Source: Sphingopyxis sp. UBA6723 (GTDB lineage: Bacteria; Pseudomonadota; Alphaproteobacteria; Sphingomonadales; Sphingomonadaceae). From it: DNA of 64,000 nucleotides. Positions 8,506 through 17,549 of this stretch are shown here, one piece after another; position 1 is the stretch's first letter, and each line of letters opens with the position of its first letter. The stretch is taken from positions 12,227 to 76,226 of the forward strand of contig NZ_DKIH01000007.1 in the NCBI RefSeq assembly GCF_002454115.1, in the 5' to 3' direction. A model generated the notes under the pieces. The model was not told the origin of the DNA. It did no database searches and saw nothing but the letters and a program-made list of their open reading frames with translations. A program made the translations under genes and the position numbers.

Positions 8506-8585
8506 GCGCGCCGCTCCCCTCGCCACCGGTTCGGTGGTCAATTGCGACTTACATGAATGTCATTAAGCGGCGTGGCAACCCCTCT

Positions 8586-8666
8586 CCGTTCGTGTCGAGC
8601 GAAGTCGAGACACCGTGAGGCCCAGCACGTGCGACGGGCATCTCGACTTCGCTCGGTGCAAACGGG
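8586..8666. repeat. Dispersed palindromic element (GTCGAGCGAAGTCGAGA type), copy 2
   Basis: Left arm starts CCGTTCGTGTCGAGCG at 8586; the right arm TCTCGACTTCGCTCGG lies at 8641-8656, and the arms are imperfect inverses. Same core as 2089-2168. Located between the GMC gene and the small membrane protein gene. Confidence 0.72.
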
Positions 8667-8669
8667 CAG

Positions 8670-8936
8670 TTAAAGGCAGTCCCCTGAAAAGCAGGAAGCA
8701 AAAAGGCCCACGTAGGAGAACCAACTGAGCACGGCGCACCCGGCACCGAGGACAATGAAGCTTTTGGATCCGCTACGCCAACCGGCCAATCCGGCCATAA
8801 CACTTGCGAGCGTCGCGACCCATTGCAGTAACCATAGGTTCCCAAAACTTTCCTGGAAGAATGCATCGGCGCCACAGAGAAGCGCAAAAACGCCCAATCC
8901 AAGGGCGATCCGATCCCATTTCCAAAGTTTATCCAT
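8670..8936 (-). CDS. Small membrane protein, unknown function
   Basis: 88 residues with three likely membrane helices (IALGLGVFALLCGA, LLQWVATLASVMAGLAGW, FIVLGAGCAVLSWFSYVGLFA). The ATG at 8936 overlaps the end of the desaturase-like gene by 8 bases, which suggests translational coupling as last gene of a four-gene operon. No family recognised. Confidence 0.55.
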   Translation of the reverse strand: MDKLWKWDRIALGLGVFALLCGADAFFQESFGNLWLLQWVATLASVMAGLAGWRSGSKSFIVLGAGCAVLSWFSYVGLFASCFSGDCL

Positions 8937-9837
8937 GCGTGTCGTCACGTCCCGCCGCCCAGCGCTCCTTGATCATCGCACTCGTCGCGCGGCTGCCGTC
9001 GTGGCTCCAGCCGGGCTCGCGCCAGATATAGCTCAGCTTGTGCTTCCACGGCGCGTGCCAGACATCCTTCGCAATCCCGACCCATTCATGCACCGCGGCC
9101 CACAATATGTTGAAGCTGCCGAGCTGCTTGACGATGCCGTAACGCACCGGCTCATCATCGCGCTCGGGAACGAAGCTGCCGAACATCTTGTCCCAGATGA
9201 TGAACACCCCGGCATAATTGGCGTCGAGGTAGCGCGGGTTCACCCCATGGTGAACGCGGTGGTGCGACGGGGTGTTCATTACCGCCTCGAACCATTTGGG
9301 CAGCCGCTTGATCGCCTCGGTATGGATCCAGAACTGATAGATCAGGTTCAGCCCGGCGCAGAAAAAGACCATCGCGGGCGGAAAGCCGATCAGGAACAGC
9401 GGCAGCCGGAACAGAAAGGTCAGGCTGAAAAAGCCGGTCCACGTCTGCCGCAGCGCGGTCGACAGGTTATAATGCTGGCTGCTGTGGTGGATGACATGGC
9501 TCGCCCAGAACCAGCGCACGCGGTGGGCGCTGCGGTGAAAGGCGTAATAAGCGAGGTCGTCGAGGAAGAAACAAAGGATCCACGCCCACCACCAGCCGGA
9601 AAACTCGATGCCGATGTCGAACAGCCGGAATTGATACACCCACACCGACGCTGCGATCACCCCCGCGCCGACCAGCGCCCCCGCGACCTGGCTGCCGGTG
9701 CCGAGCATCAGCGAGGTCAGCGTGTCGCGCGCCTCGTACCGGCTTTTGTCACGGCGGAGCGAAATCACCATTTCGGCGATCAGCAGGAGGATGAAGGCGG
9801 GGACCGCGTAAGTGACCGGATCGGGAAGGTCAGGCAC
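8929..9837 (-). CDS. Sterol desaturase / fatty acid hydroxylase family protein
   Basis: 302-residue integral membrane di-iron enzyme. The histidine boxes that bind the two irons are visible: HRSAHR, then HVIHHSSQHYN, then HTEAIKR, and HHRVHHG. The start is read as GTG 9837, which overlaps the upstream stop by 8 bases; earlier codons would give a non-family Arg-rich leader. Bacterial members hydroxylate or desaturate lipids and carotenoids; the substrate here cannot be told. Third gene of the operon beginning at 10668. Confidence 0.85.
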   Translation of the reverse strand: MPDLPDPVTYAVPAFILLLIAEMVISLRRDKSRYEARDTLTSLMLGTGSQVAGALVGAGVIAASVWVYQFRLFDIGIEFSGWWWAWILCFFLDDLAYYAFHRSAHRVRWFWASHVIHHSSQHYNLSTALRQTWTGFFSLTFLFRLPLFLIGFPPAMVFFCAGLNLIYQFWIHTEAIKRLPKWFEAVMNTPSHHRVHHGVNPRYLDANYAGVFIIWDKMFGSFVPERDDEPVRYGIVKQLGSFNILWAAVHEWVGIAKDVWHAPWKHKLSYIWREPGWSHDGSRATSAMIKERWAAGRDDTHG

Positions 9838-10237
9838 GCCCGATCTCCCGCATCCGCGACGCCCACATGCCGGCATCCTTGCCCAGATGCAGCGTCACCG
9901 CACCGAACGTCTTTTCGGGCATCGTCAGGGTCAGGAAATCCTTGTCGAGCCGCCCCATCACGCTGGCGTCGATCGGCCGCGCCGCGAAATGATTGCCATG
10001 CGCGCGCACCAGCATCTGGCGTCCGTCGGCATTGCGGACGATCGCAGCGAAACCCGCGCGGTCGCGCGCAACCTCGATCCCGCGAAACCCCGCCTCGGCC
10101 TCTTCGGCAAGGCGGATCGCATGCGCGTCATCCTCGATCCGCGGATCGGCACCCAGCCCCATCCGCTTGACCAGCCACACGACAAACAGCACCGCGATCA
10201 CCGATCCGCCGAGCTGGGCCAGTTCGGCGAGGGTCAC
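9830..10237 (-). CDS. Membrane-anchored protein of unknown function
   Basis: 135 residues with one N-terminal membrane helix (GGSVIAVLFVVWLV) and a soluble tail of ~105 residues that includes the segment MLVRAHGNHFAARPI. GTG start at 10237, overlapping the upstream stop by four bases. Its tight coupling with a phosphatase-like/sulfurtransferase protein and a sterol-desaturase-like enzyme suggests a shared membrane-lipid role, but this is inference only. Confidence 0.65.
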   Translation of the reverse strand: MTLAELAQLGGSVIAVLFVVWLVKRMGLGADPRIEDDAHAIRLAEEAEAGFRGIEVARDRAGFAAIVRNADGRQMLVRAHGNHFAARPIDASVMGRLDKDFLTLTMPEKTFGAVTLHLGKDAGMWASRMREIGRA

Positions 10238-10668
10238 CGCTCGCCCGCCAGCGCATCGAGCATCGGGCGCAGTCCCGACAAGTCATAACCCGCGTTCGCC
10301 GCCGCCTCGCATATCGCATCGACATCGTCGCCTGCGCGCGCGCGGGTCAGCGCCCACAAATGCGTCGAGCGCGTCCCCGAGCGGCAATAGGCCAGCACCG
10401 GCCCGGTGGCCCCCGCCAGCACCGCGTCGAGCGCGTCGAGCTGCGGATGGCTGAACCCGGCATGGCCGATCGGGATGGCGGCATAGGCCAGCCCCTCGGC
10501 GGCAGCAGCCCCCGCGATATCGTCGCCCTGCGGCGCGTCGGGCTCTTCGCCATCGGGGCGATTGTTGACGATCATCGCAAAGCCGGCGGCTTTCGCCTCG
10601 ACCACATCCTCAAAGGAAATCTGCGGGGCGACACTGAAGTCGGCGGACAGGGTACGAAAATCGCTCAT
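10234..10668 (-). CDS. TIGR01244-type protein (beta-lactamase-hydrolase-like phosphatase/sulfurtransferase)
   Basis: 144 residues. The motif AYCRSGTRST gives a Cys-x5-Arg phosphate-binding loop of the tyrosine-phosphatase/rhodanese kind, and 'AGFAMIVNNRPDGEEPDAP' matches the N-terminal pattern of the TIGR01244 / DUF442 group. The ATG at 10668 fits the domain. First gene of an overlapping four-gene operon running down to 8670. Enzymatic activity (dephosphorylation or sulfur transfer) is not settled for the family. Confidence 0.78.
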   Translation of the reverse strand: MSDFRTLSADFSVAPQISFEDVVEAKAAGFAMIVNNRPDGEEPDAPQGDDIAGAAAAEGLAYAAIPIGHAGFSHPQLDALDAVLAGATGPVLAYCRSGTRSTHLWALTRARAGDDVDAICEAAANAGYDLSGLRPMLDALAGER

Positions 10669-10767
10669 GGCCGCGATGTATAGGACAGCGGCTTTCGCTG
10701 ACAAGCGGGAAGGTGCGACAGCTGCCTAAGGATGTTGGTTTGGGGTGGATCGCCGCTCCCATATCTT

Positions 10768-10860
10768 CGTCACCCCGGACTTGATCCGGGGTCCATGAGG
10801 CCTTGCTCCACCCGCTCCTGAGAGGGTGGATGGATCCCGGATCAAGTCCGGGATGACGAC
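10768..10860. repeat. Palindromic element (GTCACCCCGGACTTGATCCGG type)
   Basis: Outer arms at 10768-10795 and 10831-10858 are near-perfect inverse copies (CCGGACTTGATCCGGG against CCCGGATCAAGTCCGGG); an inner pair, TCCACCC/GGGTGGA, extends the hairpin. Located between the TIGR01244 operon and recQ, both transcribed leftward. Confidence 0.75.
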
Positions 10861-10896
10861 GTTACATAGGTCAACTTCCGGCCGAAACGCACAACG

Positions 10897-12678
10897 TCAA
10901 TACTGCCGGATCACCGCCAGAAAAGCATCGCCCCACGCCTCCAGCTTTTTGGCGCCAACACCAGGAATCGTCCCCATCGCATCCAGCGTCGCCGGCTTTT
11001 CGGTCGCCATCGCGCGTAGCACCGCGTCGTGAAAGATCACATAGGGCGGCACATTGGCTTCGGCGGCCAGCTCGCGCCGGACGCTACGCAGCGCGTCGAA
11101 CAACGGATCGCCGATCGGGTTGGCGACGCCCGCACCCGCGCCGCCGCGCGCCTCACGCCGCGTGCGCTTGACCGGCGGCTCGGCGATCAGCACCGGCGCC
11201 TCGCCCTTCATCATCGCGCGCGCGCTGGGGCCGAGCATCAGCCCACCATGCTCGGTGGTCTCCAGCGCCTCGCGCGCCACCAACGTGCGGACGAGCGGCT
11301 TGATCAGCCGCGCCTCCTCGCCCGCGACGATCCCGAATACCGACAATTTGTCATGACCGCGCCCCACGATCCGCTCGTCGCTGCGCCCGGTCAGCACCGC
11401 CTCGATATGCCCGGCGCCATAGCTTTGCCCGGTGCGATAGACTGCCGAGAGCAGCTTTTGCGCCAGCACCGTCGCATCGACTTGGGCGGCGGGATCGAGG
11501 CAATTGTCGCAATTGCCGCAGCGGGCGGGCGGGTCTTCGCCGAAATGGCGCAGCAACAGCGCGCGGCGGCACTCGACCGTCTCGACCAGCGCCGCGAGCG
11601 CGTTCAGCCGCACCCGCTCGCCCGGCACCCGCGCCTCAGGCAGCTCGCTGAGCCGCATGCGCGCCTTGGCGAAATCGTCGGCACCCCACAGCATCATCGC
11701 CTCGGCGGGGTCGCCGTCGCGCCCGGCGCGCCCCGTTTCCTGATAATAGCTTTCGATCGATTTGGGCAGCGCGGCATGCGCGACAAAGCGCACGTCGGGC
11801 TTGTCGATCCCCATGCCGAACGCGACCGTTGCGGTGACGATGCCATCCTCCGACGCGACAAAATCATGCTGGACGCGCGACCGCACCTCGGCATCGAGCC
11901 CCGCGTGATAGGCGGCAACCGGCCGCCCCGTCGCCTTCGCCAATTGCTCGGCCAGCCGCTCGGTGCCGCTGCGCGTCGGGCAATAGACGATCCCCGGCCC
12001 CGGATTGGCGGCGATGAATTCGACCAGCTGGCGCGCCGCGGTGACGCGCGGGCGGATCGCATAGCGAATGTTCGGCCGGTCGAAGCCCGCGAGGATCAAC
12101 CCGTCGTCGGGAATCCCGAGCTGAAAGAGAATATCTTCGCGGGTATGCTTGTCGGCGGTCGCGGTCAGCGCCAGCCGCGGCACCGCCGGAAAGGCATCGA
12201 GCAACGGGCGCAGCAGGCGGTAGTCGGGGCGGAAATCATGCCCCCATTCGGACACGCAATGCGCCTCGTCGATCGCGAACAGTGCCGGGGTCCTGGCCTC
12301 GAGCAGCGCGCGAAACCCCTCCCCCGTCGCGCGCTCAGGCGCGACATAGAGCAGGTCGAGGTCGCCGTCGCGGTACCGCTGCCGCGTCTCGGCGCCATCG
12401 GCGTCGACGCTGGTCAGGCTCGCAGCGCGAATCCCTGCCGCGCGCGCGCCGCGGAGCTGGTCGTGCATCAGCGCGATCAGCGGCGACACGACGACGACGC
12501 AGCCATCAAGCGCCACCGCCGGCAGCTGGTACGTCAGCGACTTGCCTGCCCCGGTCGGCATCACTGCCAGCGTCCGCTCGCGCGCCATGACGCGGTCGAC
12601 GACGTCCGACTGCCGACCGCGGAAATGGTCGAAACCGAAGGTGGATTTCAGGAGGGGGAGCAGCGCGTCGGCGGACAT
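10897..12678 (-). CDS. recQ: ATP-dependent DNA helicase RecQ
   Basis: 3'-5' superfamily 2 DNA helicase in recombination and repair, 593 residues from the ATG at 12678. Landmarks: Gln23 in the Q-motif region, Walker A PTGAGKS at 41-47, DEAH at 137-140 followed by CVSEWGHDFRPDY, the zinc-binding cysteines in CGNCDNC, and a C-terminal HRDC domain ending IPGVGAKKLEAWGDAFLAVI. Length and order of domains are complete for bacterial RecQ. A leader of ~100 codons upstream is open but not RecQ-like and is not included. Confidence 0.95.
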   Translation of the reverse strand: MSADALLPLLKSTFGFDHFRGRQSDVVDRVMARERTLAVMPTGAGKSLTYQLPAVALDGCVVVVSPLIALMHDQLRGARAAGIRAASLTSVDADGAETRQRYRDGDLDLLYVAPERATGEGFRALLEARTPALFAIDEAHCVSEWGHDFRPDYRLLRPLLDAFPAVPRLALTATADKHTREDILFQLGIPDDGLILAGFDRPNIRYAIRPRVTAARQLVEFIAANPGPGIVYCPTRSGTERLAEQLAKATGRPVAAYHAGLDAEVRSRVQHDFVASEDGIVTATVAFGMGIDKPDVRFVAHAALPKSIESYYQETGRAGRDGDPAEAMMLWGADDFAKARMRLSELPEARVPGERVRLNALAALVETVECRRALLLRHFGEDPPARCGNCDNCLDPAAQVDATVLAQKLLSAVYRTGQSYGAGHIEAVLTGRSDERIVGRGHDKLSVFGIVAGEEARLIKPLVRTLVAREALETTEHGGLMLGPSARAMMKGEAPVLIAEPPVKRTRREARGGAGAGVANPIGDPLFDALRSVRRELAAEANVPPYVIFHDAVLRAMATEKPATLDAMGTIPGVGAKKLEAWGDAFLAVIRQY

Positions 12679-12856
12679 CCGCAAGGCATGTAGCGGGGCC
12701 ACAGACCGATGCAACCGCACCGCAGAAATTGTCTCCCGCAATAGGGCCGTCGCCGTCGGACATCGACGCGCAGATGGCACCGAATTGGCGTTAAGTCCCG
12801 TTGGATTTCCGCTCAGACCAAGTCTAGATTGAAGCCTGTTTCCGGGGGGGATCCTA

Positions 12857-14698
12857 ATGAAAGAATTTCTCAACCTTCTCTGCTTGATCGGAGCGGCCAC
12901 ATTTTTCGCCACAGCGTCACAAGCGCAGGAAGTGAGCGACAATACGCCACCTCCGCTGCCAGAATTTCTGAAAAACTGCAAAGAAATTCCGGGCCTTAGT
13001 TCATTTGGCCAGCGACATTACAATGATTGCTTCGAATATGGATCGAGCGACTATTACGGGCGGCTTTTTATTCGCTTTGATCTTCCGGCATTTAACTCGG
13101 CGCAATTTGCAGAAAATCTGAACAAGAACCAGAAAAAGTCATTGGCGAAACGAATAAAGACGTTTCTTTTCCCGAAATCTGTCGAAGGACATCTGGTCGC
13201 CAGGGTTTCCGTTAATAGACTGGGCCTGAATCCTATTCCGGAATATGTGATTGAACTCGCGAAATTTACATATTCGGACCAAAATGGCCTGAAAATCGAC
13301 CAATCCACTTCATCGATCAATGGATATGTGGGGCCGGTGTTCAATGCCAATAGCCAATCGAACATCACCGTGAAAACGGAATATGTCTTCAAGAAAACCC
13401 AGTCGTCAAATATCTCTTCCTTGATAGCAGCGGCCAGCCGCCTTTTGACCGGCGAAGGATTTATTAGCCCAACGGCAGCGATATCGGATGAGGCGCTCGA
13501 CGCAATCAAGGCCGTGGAAAATGCGATCACACAGAATTTCAACGTCGATGCGAAGGGAAGCAATCCGATCCAGCTCGACTTTGACGCGACGGCGACCACC
13601 GCCGCCTATCGGCGGATCGATTTTGCTGGCGTGCTGGATCGCGAGAAACAGGTAGGTCAGTTGTTTGTGGGAGCCATCCGGCTTCGCTCGATACTCGTCG
13701 ATGTGCCGCCAGATGAAACAATTCCGCTTGTTTATACCGCGGGTGGGTTTGATGATCTGGCAACAAATCCCATTCGCAACCGCCCCGGGATCATCGAAGG
13801 CAAATCGCTGCGCGATTTTGTCCGGTTGAACCTCAAGGACGGACAATATCTGGACCTGCAATCTTCCGATCAAGCCAAGTTTCTGGCGGCAAGTGCAGCC
13901 CTTCGCAACCTTATTGCCGATTCACAGCTCAACCTGGTAGCTTCGGATCAAGTGGCAACCCAATGGGCTTTTCTCGCCAGCAATCCCTTGATGAAAAACA
14001 GCATTGTTCGCCAACAAACCTCGCTGCATGCCTCGGAGCTCAGCGGCAGCCTTGAAAAATTGCGGCTGGACTTGCCGAAATTGGGGGCGGCGCCGCTAAC
14101 CCCAGAACAGGAAGCCTTGATGGCGGCGGCAATCAGCGCCGCCAACACCGCCGATGCGCAGACGAAAGACGGGCAATCAGCGATCAATCGTGCCATCGAC
14201 GCTGCAAATCAGGCGCAATTGCCCGCGCGTGCCGCGCAATTCGAGTATCAGAACAATGGTTTCTGGGAATATTTTGGCGAAACGTCCAATCCGACCAAAT
14301 TTTTCGGGGCGCTCGCCGACAAGCGGCCCGGTTATAATGGCGACCGCTACGAGGGCAGCATGTCGCTTTCAGGGACGACGCCGATTTACGAAGGTTTCGG
14401 CCGCTATGTCCGCAGCCCCGCGCATACCAGTTGGGCTTTCGCTGACTACACCGGCACCTTCGTTGCAAACCGGCTCAGCGGCCATGGGACGATGCGATGG
14501 GCCAATGGTCGGGAGTTCCGCGGCAGCTTTGCACAGGATTATCCCAATGGTTTTGGGATGCTGCATGAACCGGATGGCGCTGTCTATTACGCTCGGCTGG
14601 TCGACGGCGTCCCTAACGGACCTGCGGTAAAGCGCGGAGCTGGAGCCGAGTTTATCGCAGGCCGATGGGTAAATGGGGTATTCGTCGAGGGGCTCTAG
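12857..14698 (+). CDS. Exported protein with C-terminal MORN-like repeats, unknown function
   Basis: 613 residues with a signal peptide (FLNLLCLIGAATFFATASQAQ). The middle has no recognised domain. The end (from about residue 490) has MORN-like units: YEGFGRYV, then GHGTMRWANGREFRGSF at 542, then GFGMLHEPDGAVYYARL. An Ala-rich helical stretch (~420-455) precedes them. The first two-thirds of the gene are visibly richer in A/T than neighbours, with less-favoured codons, which hints at recent acquisition. The strong SD-like GGGGGG lies upstream of ATG 12857. Divergent from recQ. Confidence 0.75.
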   Translation: MKEFLNLLCLIGAATFFATASQAQEVSDNTPPPLPEFLKNCKEIPGLSSFGQRHYNDCFEYGSSDYYGRLFIRFDLPAFNSAQFAENLNKNQKKSLAKRIKTFLFPKSVEGHLVARVSVNRLGLNPIPEYVIELAKFTYSDQNGLKIDQSTSSINGYVGPVFNANSQSNITVKTEYVFKKTQSSNISSLIAAASRLLTGEGFISPTAAISDEALDAIKAVENAITQNFNVDAKGSNPIQLDFDATATTAAYRRIDFAGVLDREKQVGQLFVGAIRLRSILVDVPPDETIPLVYTAGGFDDLATNPIRNRPGIIEGKSLRDFVRLNLKDGQYLDLQSSDQAKFLAASAALRNLIADSQLNLVASDQVATQWAFLASNPLMKNSIVRQQTSLHASELSGSLEKLRLDLPKLGAAPLTPEQEALMAAAISAANTADAQTKDGQSAINRAIDAANQAQLPARAAQFEYQNNGFWEYFGETSNPTKFFGALADKRPGYNGDRYEGSMSLSGTTPIYEGFGRYVRSPAHTSWAFADYTGTFVANRLSGHGTMRWANGREFRGSFAQDYPNGFGMLHEPDGAVYYARLVDGVPNGPAVKRGAGAEFIAGRWVNGVFVEGL

Positions 14699-14759
14699 TT
14701 AAACGCCGCCTTCCTTTCCTGGCAGCCGCAGCGGCGGAACGTGACGGAGTGACCGCAAT

Positions 14760-14780
14760 CTTTGCCACGATGGCAAAGGT
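14760..14780. terminator. Hairpin between two convergent genes
   Basis: CTTTGCCA, loop CGA, TGGCAAAG, followed on the plus strand by a short TTT run. It sits between the MORN-like gene (plus) and the Kef-type antiporter (minus) and could end transcription from one or both sides. The T-tract is weak. Confidence 0.4.
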
Positions 14781-16424
14781 TTAGGGGGCTATCGTCAGCA
14801 TCGCCCGCTCCGCCATCCGCGATGCCGTCTCGCGTTCGGCCATCACGACATGGTCGGCGCCGCGCCGCACCAGATCGTCGACTTCTTCGTCCGAATGCGC
14901 GCGCGCCACAATCACCAGCTTGGGATTGATCGCCCGCGCCCGCCGCACGATTGCTCCCGCCTCGACCCCCTCGGAAATCGCGATCAGCAGCGTCGATGCC
15001 TCTTCCAGTCCGGCTTGACGCAGAACGCTTTCCTTGGTCGCATCGCCGACGATCACCGTCGCACCCGTCGCACGCGCCGCGGCGGCCATATCCTTCTGAT
15101 CCTCGATCACCGTCAGCCCCTCGCCGCGTCCGCAGATCAGCGTCCCGATATGGCTACCGACGCGGCCATAGCCGATCAGCACCACGCCCGCGTTGCACAA
15201 CGCAGCGGATTCCTCGCTCGCCATATCGACCGGTTCGGGCGCCGCGTCGGCACGGATGCGCCGTACCGCCAGCGTGAACAGGATCGGGTTGACCAGGATC
15301 GACAGCAGCGCCCCCGCCAAAATCAGGTCACGCCCGGTTTCGGGCAACACCCCCAGCCCGACCCCCAGCCCCGCAAGGATGAACGAAAATTCGCCGATTT
15401 GCGCCAGGCTGACCGACACCGTCAGCGCAGTTTGCGACGTGTGGCCGAAGGCGCGAACCAGCGCAAAGGCGGCGAGCGATTTGCCGACGACGATGATCGC
15501 CACCGTCGCCAGCACCGGTCCCGGTTGTTCGACCAGCACATTGGGGTCGAACAACATGCCCACCGACACGAAAAACAGCACCGCAAACGCATCGCGCAGC
15601 GGCAAAGTCTCTTCGGCGGCGCGGCGGCTGAGCTGCGTTTCGCCGAGGATCATCCCGGCGAAGAACGCCCCGAGCGCGAACGACACATCGAAAATCACCG
15701 CCGCGCCGAACGCCACCCCCAGCGCGATCGCCAGCACCGCGAGCCGGAACAGCTCGCGCGACCCGGTGTGCGCGACCCAGTGCAACACCCACGGCAACAC
15801 CCGCCGCGCGATCACGAACATGAAGGCGACAAAACCGACGACCTTGACCAGGACGATCGCCGCCGACTGGACCAGCCCCGCACTGCCACCCTCATCGCCG
15901 CGATCGCCGAACATCGCGGGCAGCAGCACGAGCGCGAGCACCATCACCAGATCCTCGACGATCAGCCAGCCGACCGCGATTCGCCCCTTTTCGGTCTCGA
16001 CCATATCGCGCGCCTGCAAGGCACGTAGCAGCACGACCGTACTCGCGACCGACAGGGCGAGGCCGAACACGGCGCTGCCCTCGATCGACCAGCCGAGCCA
16101 CAGCCCGAGCATGATCCCCAGCGCCCACGCCACCGCAATCTGCGCGATCGCCCCCGGCACCGCGATCTTGCGCACCGACAGCAGGTCTTTCAGCGAAAAA
16201 TGCAGCCCCACCCCGAACATCAGCAGGATGACGCCAATCTCGGCCAGCTGCATCGCCAGCCCGGTGTCGGCGACAAAGCCCGGCGTAAACGGTCCGACCA
16301 GCACCCCCGCGAGCAGATAGCCCGCAATCGGCGAAATCCGCAGCCGGTGCGCGAGCGCCCCCATCAGAAACGCGACGCCAAGCCCGGCAACGATGGTGCC
16401 GATCAGGGTGGTGTCATGCGGCAT
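14781..16424 (-). CDS. Kef-type cation:proton antiporter with RCK (TrkA-N) domain
   Basis: 547-residue inner-membrane CPA2 antiporter, closest in layout to YbaL/KefB. About twelve helices occupy residues ~1-390 (start GTIVAGLGVAFLMGALAHRL). They are followed by a nucleotide-binding TrkA-N domain with the Rossmann motif VVLIGYGRVGSHIG. The C-terminal part lacks a separate TrkA-C domain. Role: K+ or Na+ exchange for protons gated by NAD(H) or stress ligands. ATG 16424. The arsenite exporter gene is upstream on the same strand but 68 bases away, so co-transcription is possible. Confidence 0.88.
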   Translation of the reverse strand: MPHDTTLIGTIVAGLGVAFLMGALAHRLRISPIAGYLLAGVLVGPFTPGFVADTGLAMQLAEIGVILLMFGVGLHFSLKDLLSVRKIAVPGAIAQIAVAWALGIMLGLWLGWSIEGSAVFGLALSVASTVVLLRALQARDMVETEKGRIAVGWLIVEDLVMVLALVLLPAMFGDRGDEGGSAGLVQSAAIVLVKVVGFVAFMFVIARRVLPWVLHWVAHTGSRELFRLAVLAIALGVAFGAAVIFDVSFALGAFFAGMILGETQLSRRAAEETLPLRDAFAVLFFVSVGMLFDPNVLVEQPGPVLATVAIIVVGKSLAAFALVRAFGHTSQTALTVSVSLAQIGEFSFILAGLGVGLGVLPETGRDLILAGALLSILVNPILFTLAVRRIRADAAPEPVDMASEESAALCNAGVVLIGYGRVGSHIGTLICGRGEGLTVIEDQKDMAAAARATGATVIVGDATKESVLRQAGLEEASTLLIAISEGVEAGAIVRRARAINPKLVIVARAHSDEEVDDLVRRGADHVVMAERETASRMAERAMLTIAP

Positions 16425-16492
16425 GAGATTATGCCTAGGGGGCGGGGGCGCGGCGGGTCAACCCAACCCAATCGATTTGGTAGCGAAAAGCC

Positions 16493-17548
16493 TCAGTTTT
16501 CGCGCGGCACGCTGGCCGGGAACCAACGCCGCCCGAACCAGAAGGCCAGATTGACGAGCAGGATCAGCACCGGCACTTCGACCAGCGGGCCGATCACCGC
16601 GGCAAAGGCGACCGGCGATGCCAGCCCGAACGCCGCGATCGCAACCGCAATCGCCAGCTCGAAATTATTGCCCGCCGCGGTAAAGGCGACCGCGGTGGTG
16701 CGCGGATAGTCGGCGGCGATCCATTTCCCCATCGCGAAGCTGATTACGAATTGCAGGACGAAATAGATCGTCAGCGGCACCGCGATGCGCAGCGCGTCAA
16801 CTGGCAGGGTCAGGATCTCGCCGCCCTTCAGGCTGAACATCGCCGCAATAGTGAACAACAGCGCGACCAGCGTGATCGGCGCGATACGCGGCAGGAAACG
16901 CGTCTCGTACCAATCCTCGCCTTTCGCGCGCACCAGCAGGGTGCGGGTCAGGAACCCGGCGAGGAACGGAATGCCCAGATAGATCAGCACCGCCTCGGCA
17001 ATCATCCAGGTGTCGATCGCGATCAGCTGCCCCTCCAGCCCCAGCAACGGCGGCAGGAAGGTCAGGAAAAACCACGCATAGGCGCTGAAAAACAGGATCT
17101 GGAACAGCGAATTGAACGCGACCAGCGCTGCGACATATTGATTGTCACCCTTTGCCAGCTGGTTCCACACCAGCACCATCGCGATGCAGCGCGCGAGGCC
17201 GATCAGGATGACCCCCGTCATATAGGCGGGCTCGTCGCGCAGGAAGATCACCGCGAGCACGAACATCAGCACCGGCCCGATCAGCCAGTTCTGGACCAGC
17301 GACAGCATCAGCACGCGCCGATCCTCGAACACCTGTGGCAGCGCGGCGTAGCGCACCCGCGCCAATGGCGGGTACATCATCAGGATCAGCCCGATCGCGA
17401 TCGGCAGGTTGGTGGTCCCGACGCTCATCGCGTCGATCCGCGCTGGCAGCGATGGAAACAGAGTCCCCAACGCGACGCCCAGCGCCATCGCGAGGAAAAT
17501 CCACAGCGTCAGAAAGCGGTCGAGAAAGCCGAGGCGGCTGCGTTGCAT
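16493..17548 (-). CDS. acr3: Arsenite efflux transporter, ACR3 type
   Basis: 351-residue inner-membrane As(III) exporter of the BART superfamily with ten predicted helices. The family motif GLARCIAMVLVWNQLAKGDNQY contains the conserved cysteine needed for arsenite transport, and PFLAGFLTR is also typical. The gene begins one base after the arsC stop, so it is the last gene of the arsR-arsI-arsC-acr3 operon. It exports the arsenite made by ArsC and released by ArsI. Confidence 0.92.
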   Translation of the reverse strand: MQRSRLGFLDRFLTLWIFLAMALGVALGTLFPSLPARIDAMSVGTTNLPIAIGLILMMYPPLARVRYAALPQVFEDRRVLMLSLVQNWLIGPVLMFVLAVIFLRDEPAYMTGVILIGLARCIAMVLVWNQLAKGDNQYVAALVAFNSLFQILFFSAYAWFFLTFLPPLLGLEGQLIAIDTWMIAEAVLIYLGIPFLAGFLTRTLLVRAKGEDWYETRFLPRIAPITLVALLFTIAAMFSLKGGEILTLPVDALRIAVPLTIYFVLQFVISFAMGKWIAADYPRTTAVAFTAAGNNFELAIAVAIAAFGLASPVAFAAVIGPLVEVPVLILLVNLAFWFGRRWFPASVPREN

Positions 17549-17549
17549 G

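Noticed and set aside
11029..12693. Long open frame antisense to recQ
   Set aside because: RecQ motifs on the other strand are complete; the antisense product is low-complexity Arg/Gln-rich.
14850..16320. Two long open frames antisense to the Kef-type gene
   Set aside because: Composition is shadow-like; the antiporter frame has all membrane and nucleotide motifs.
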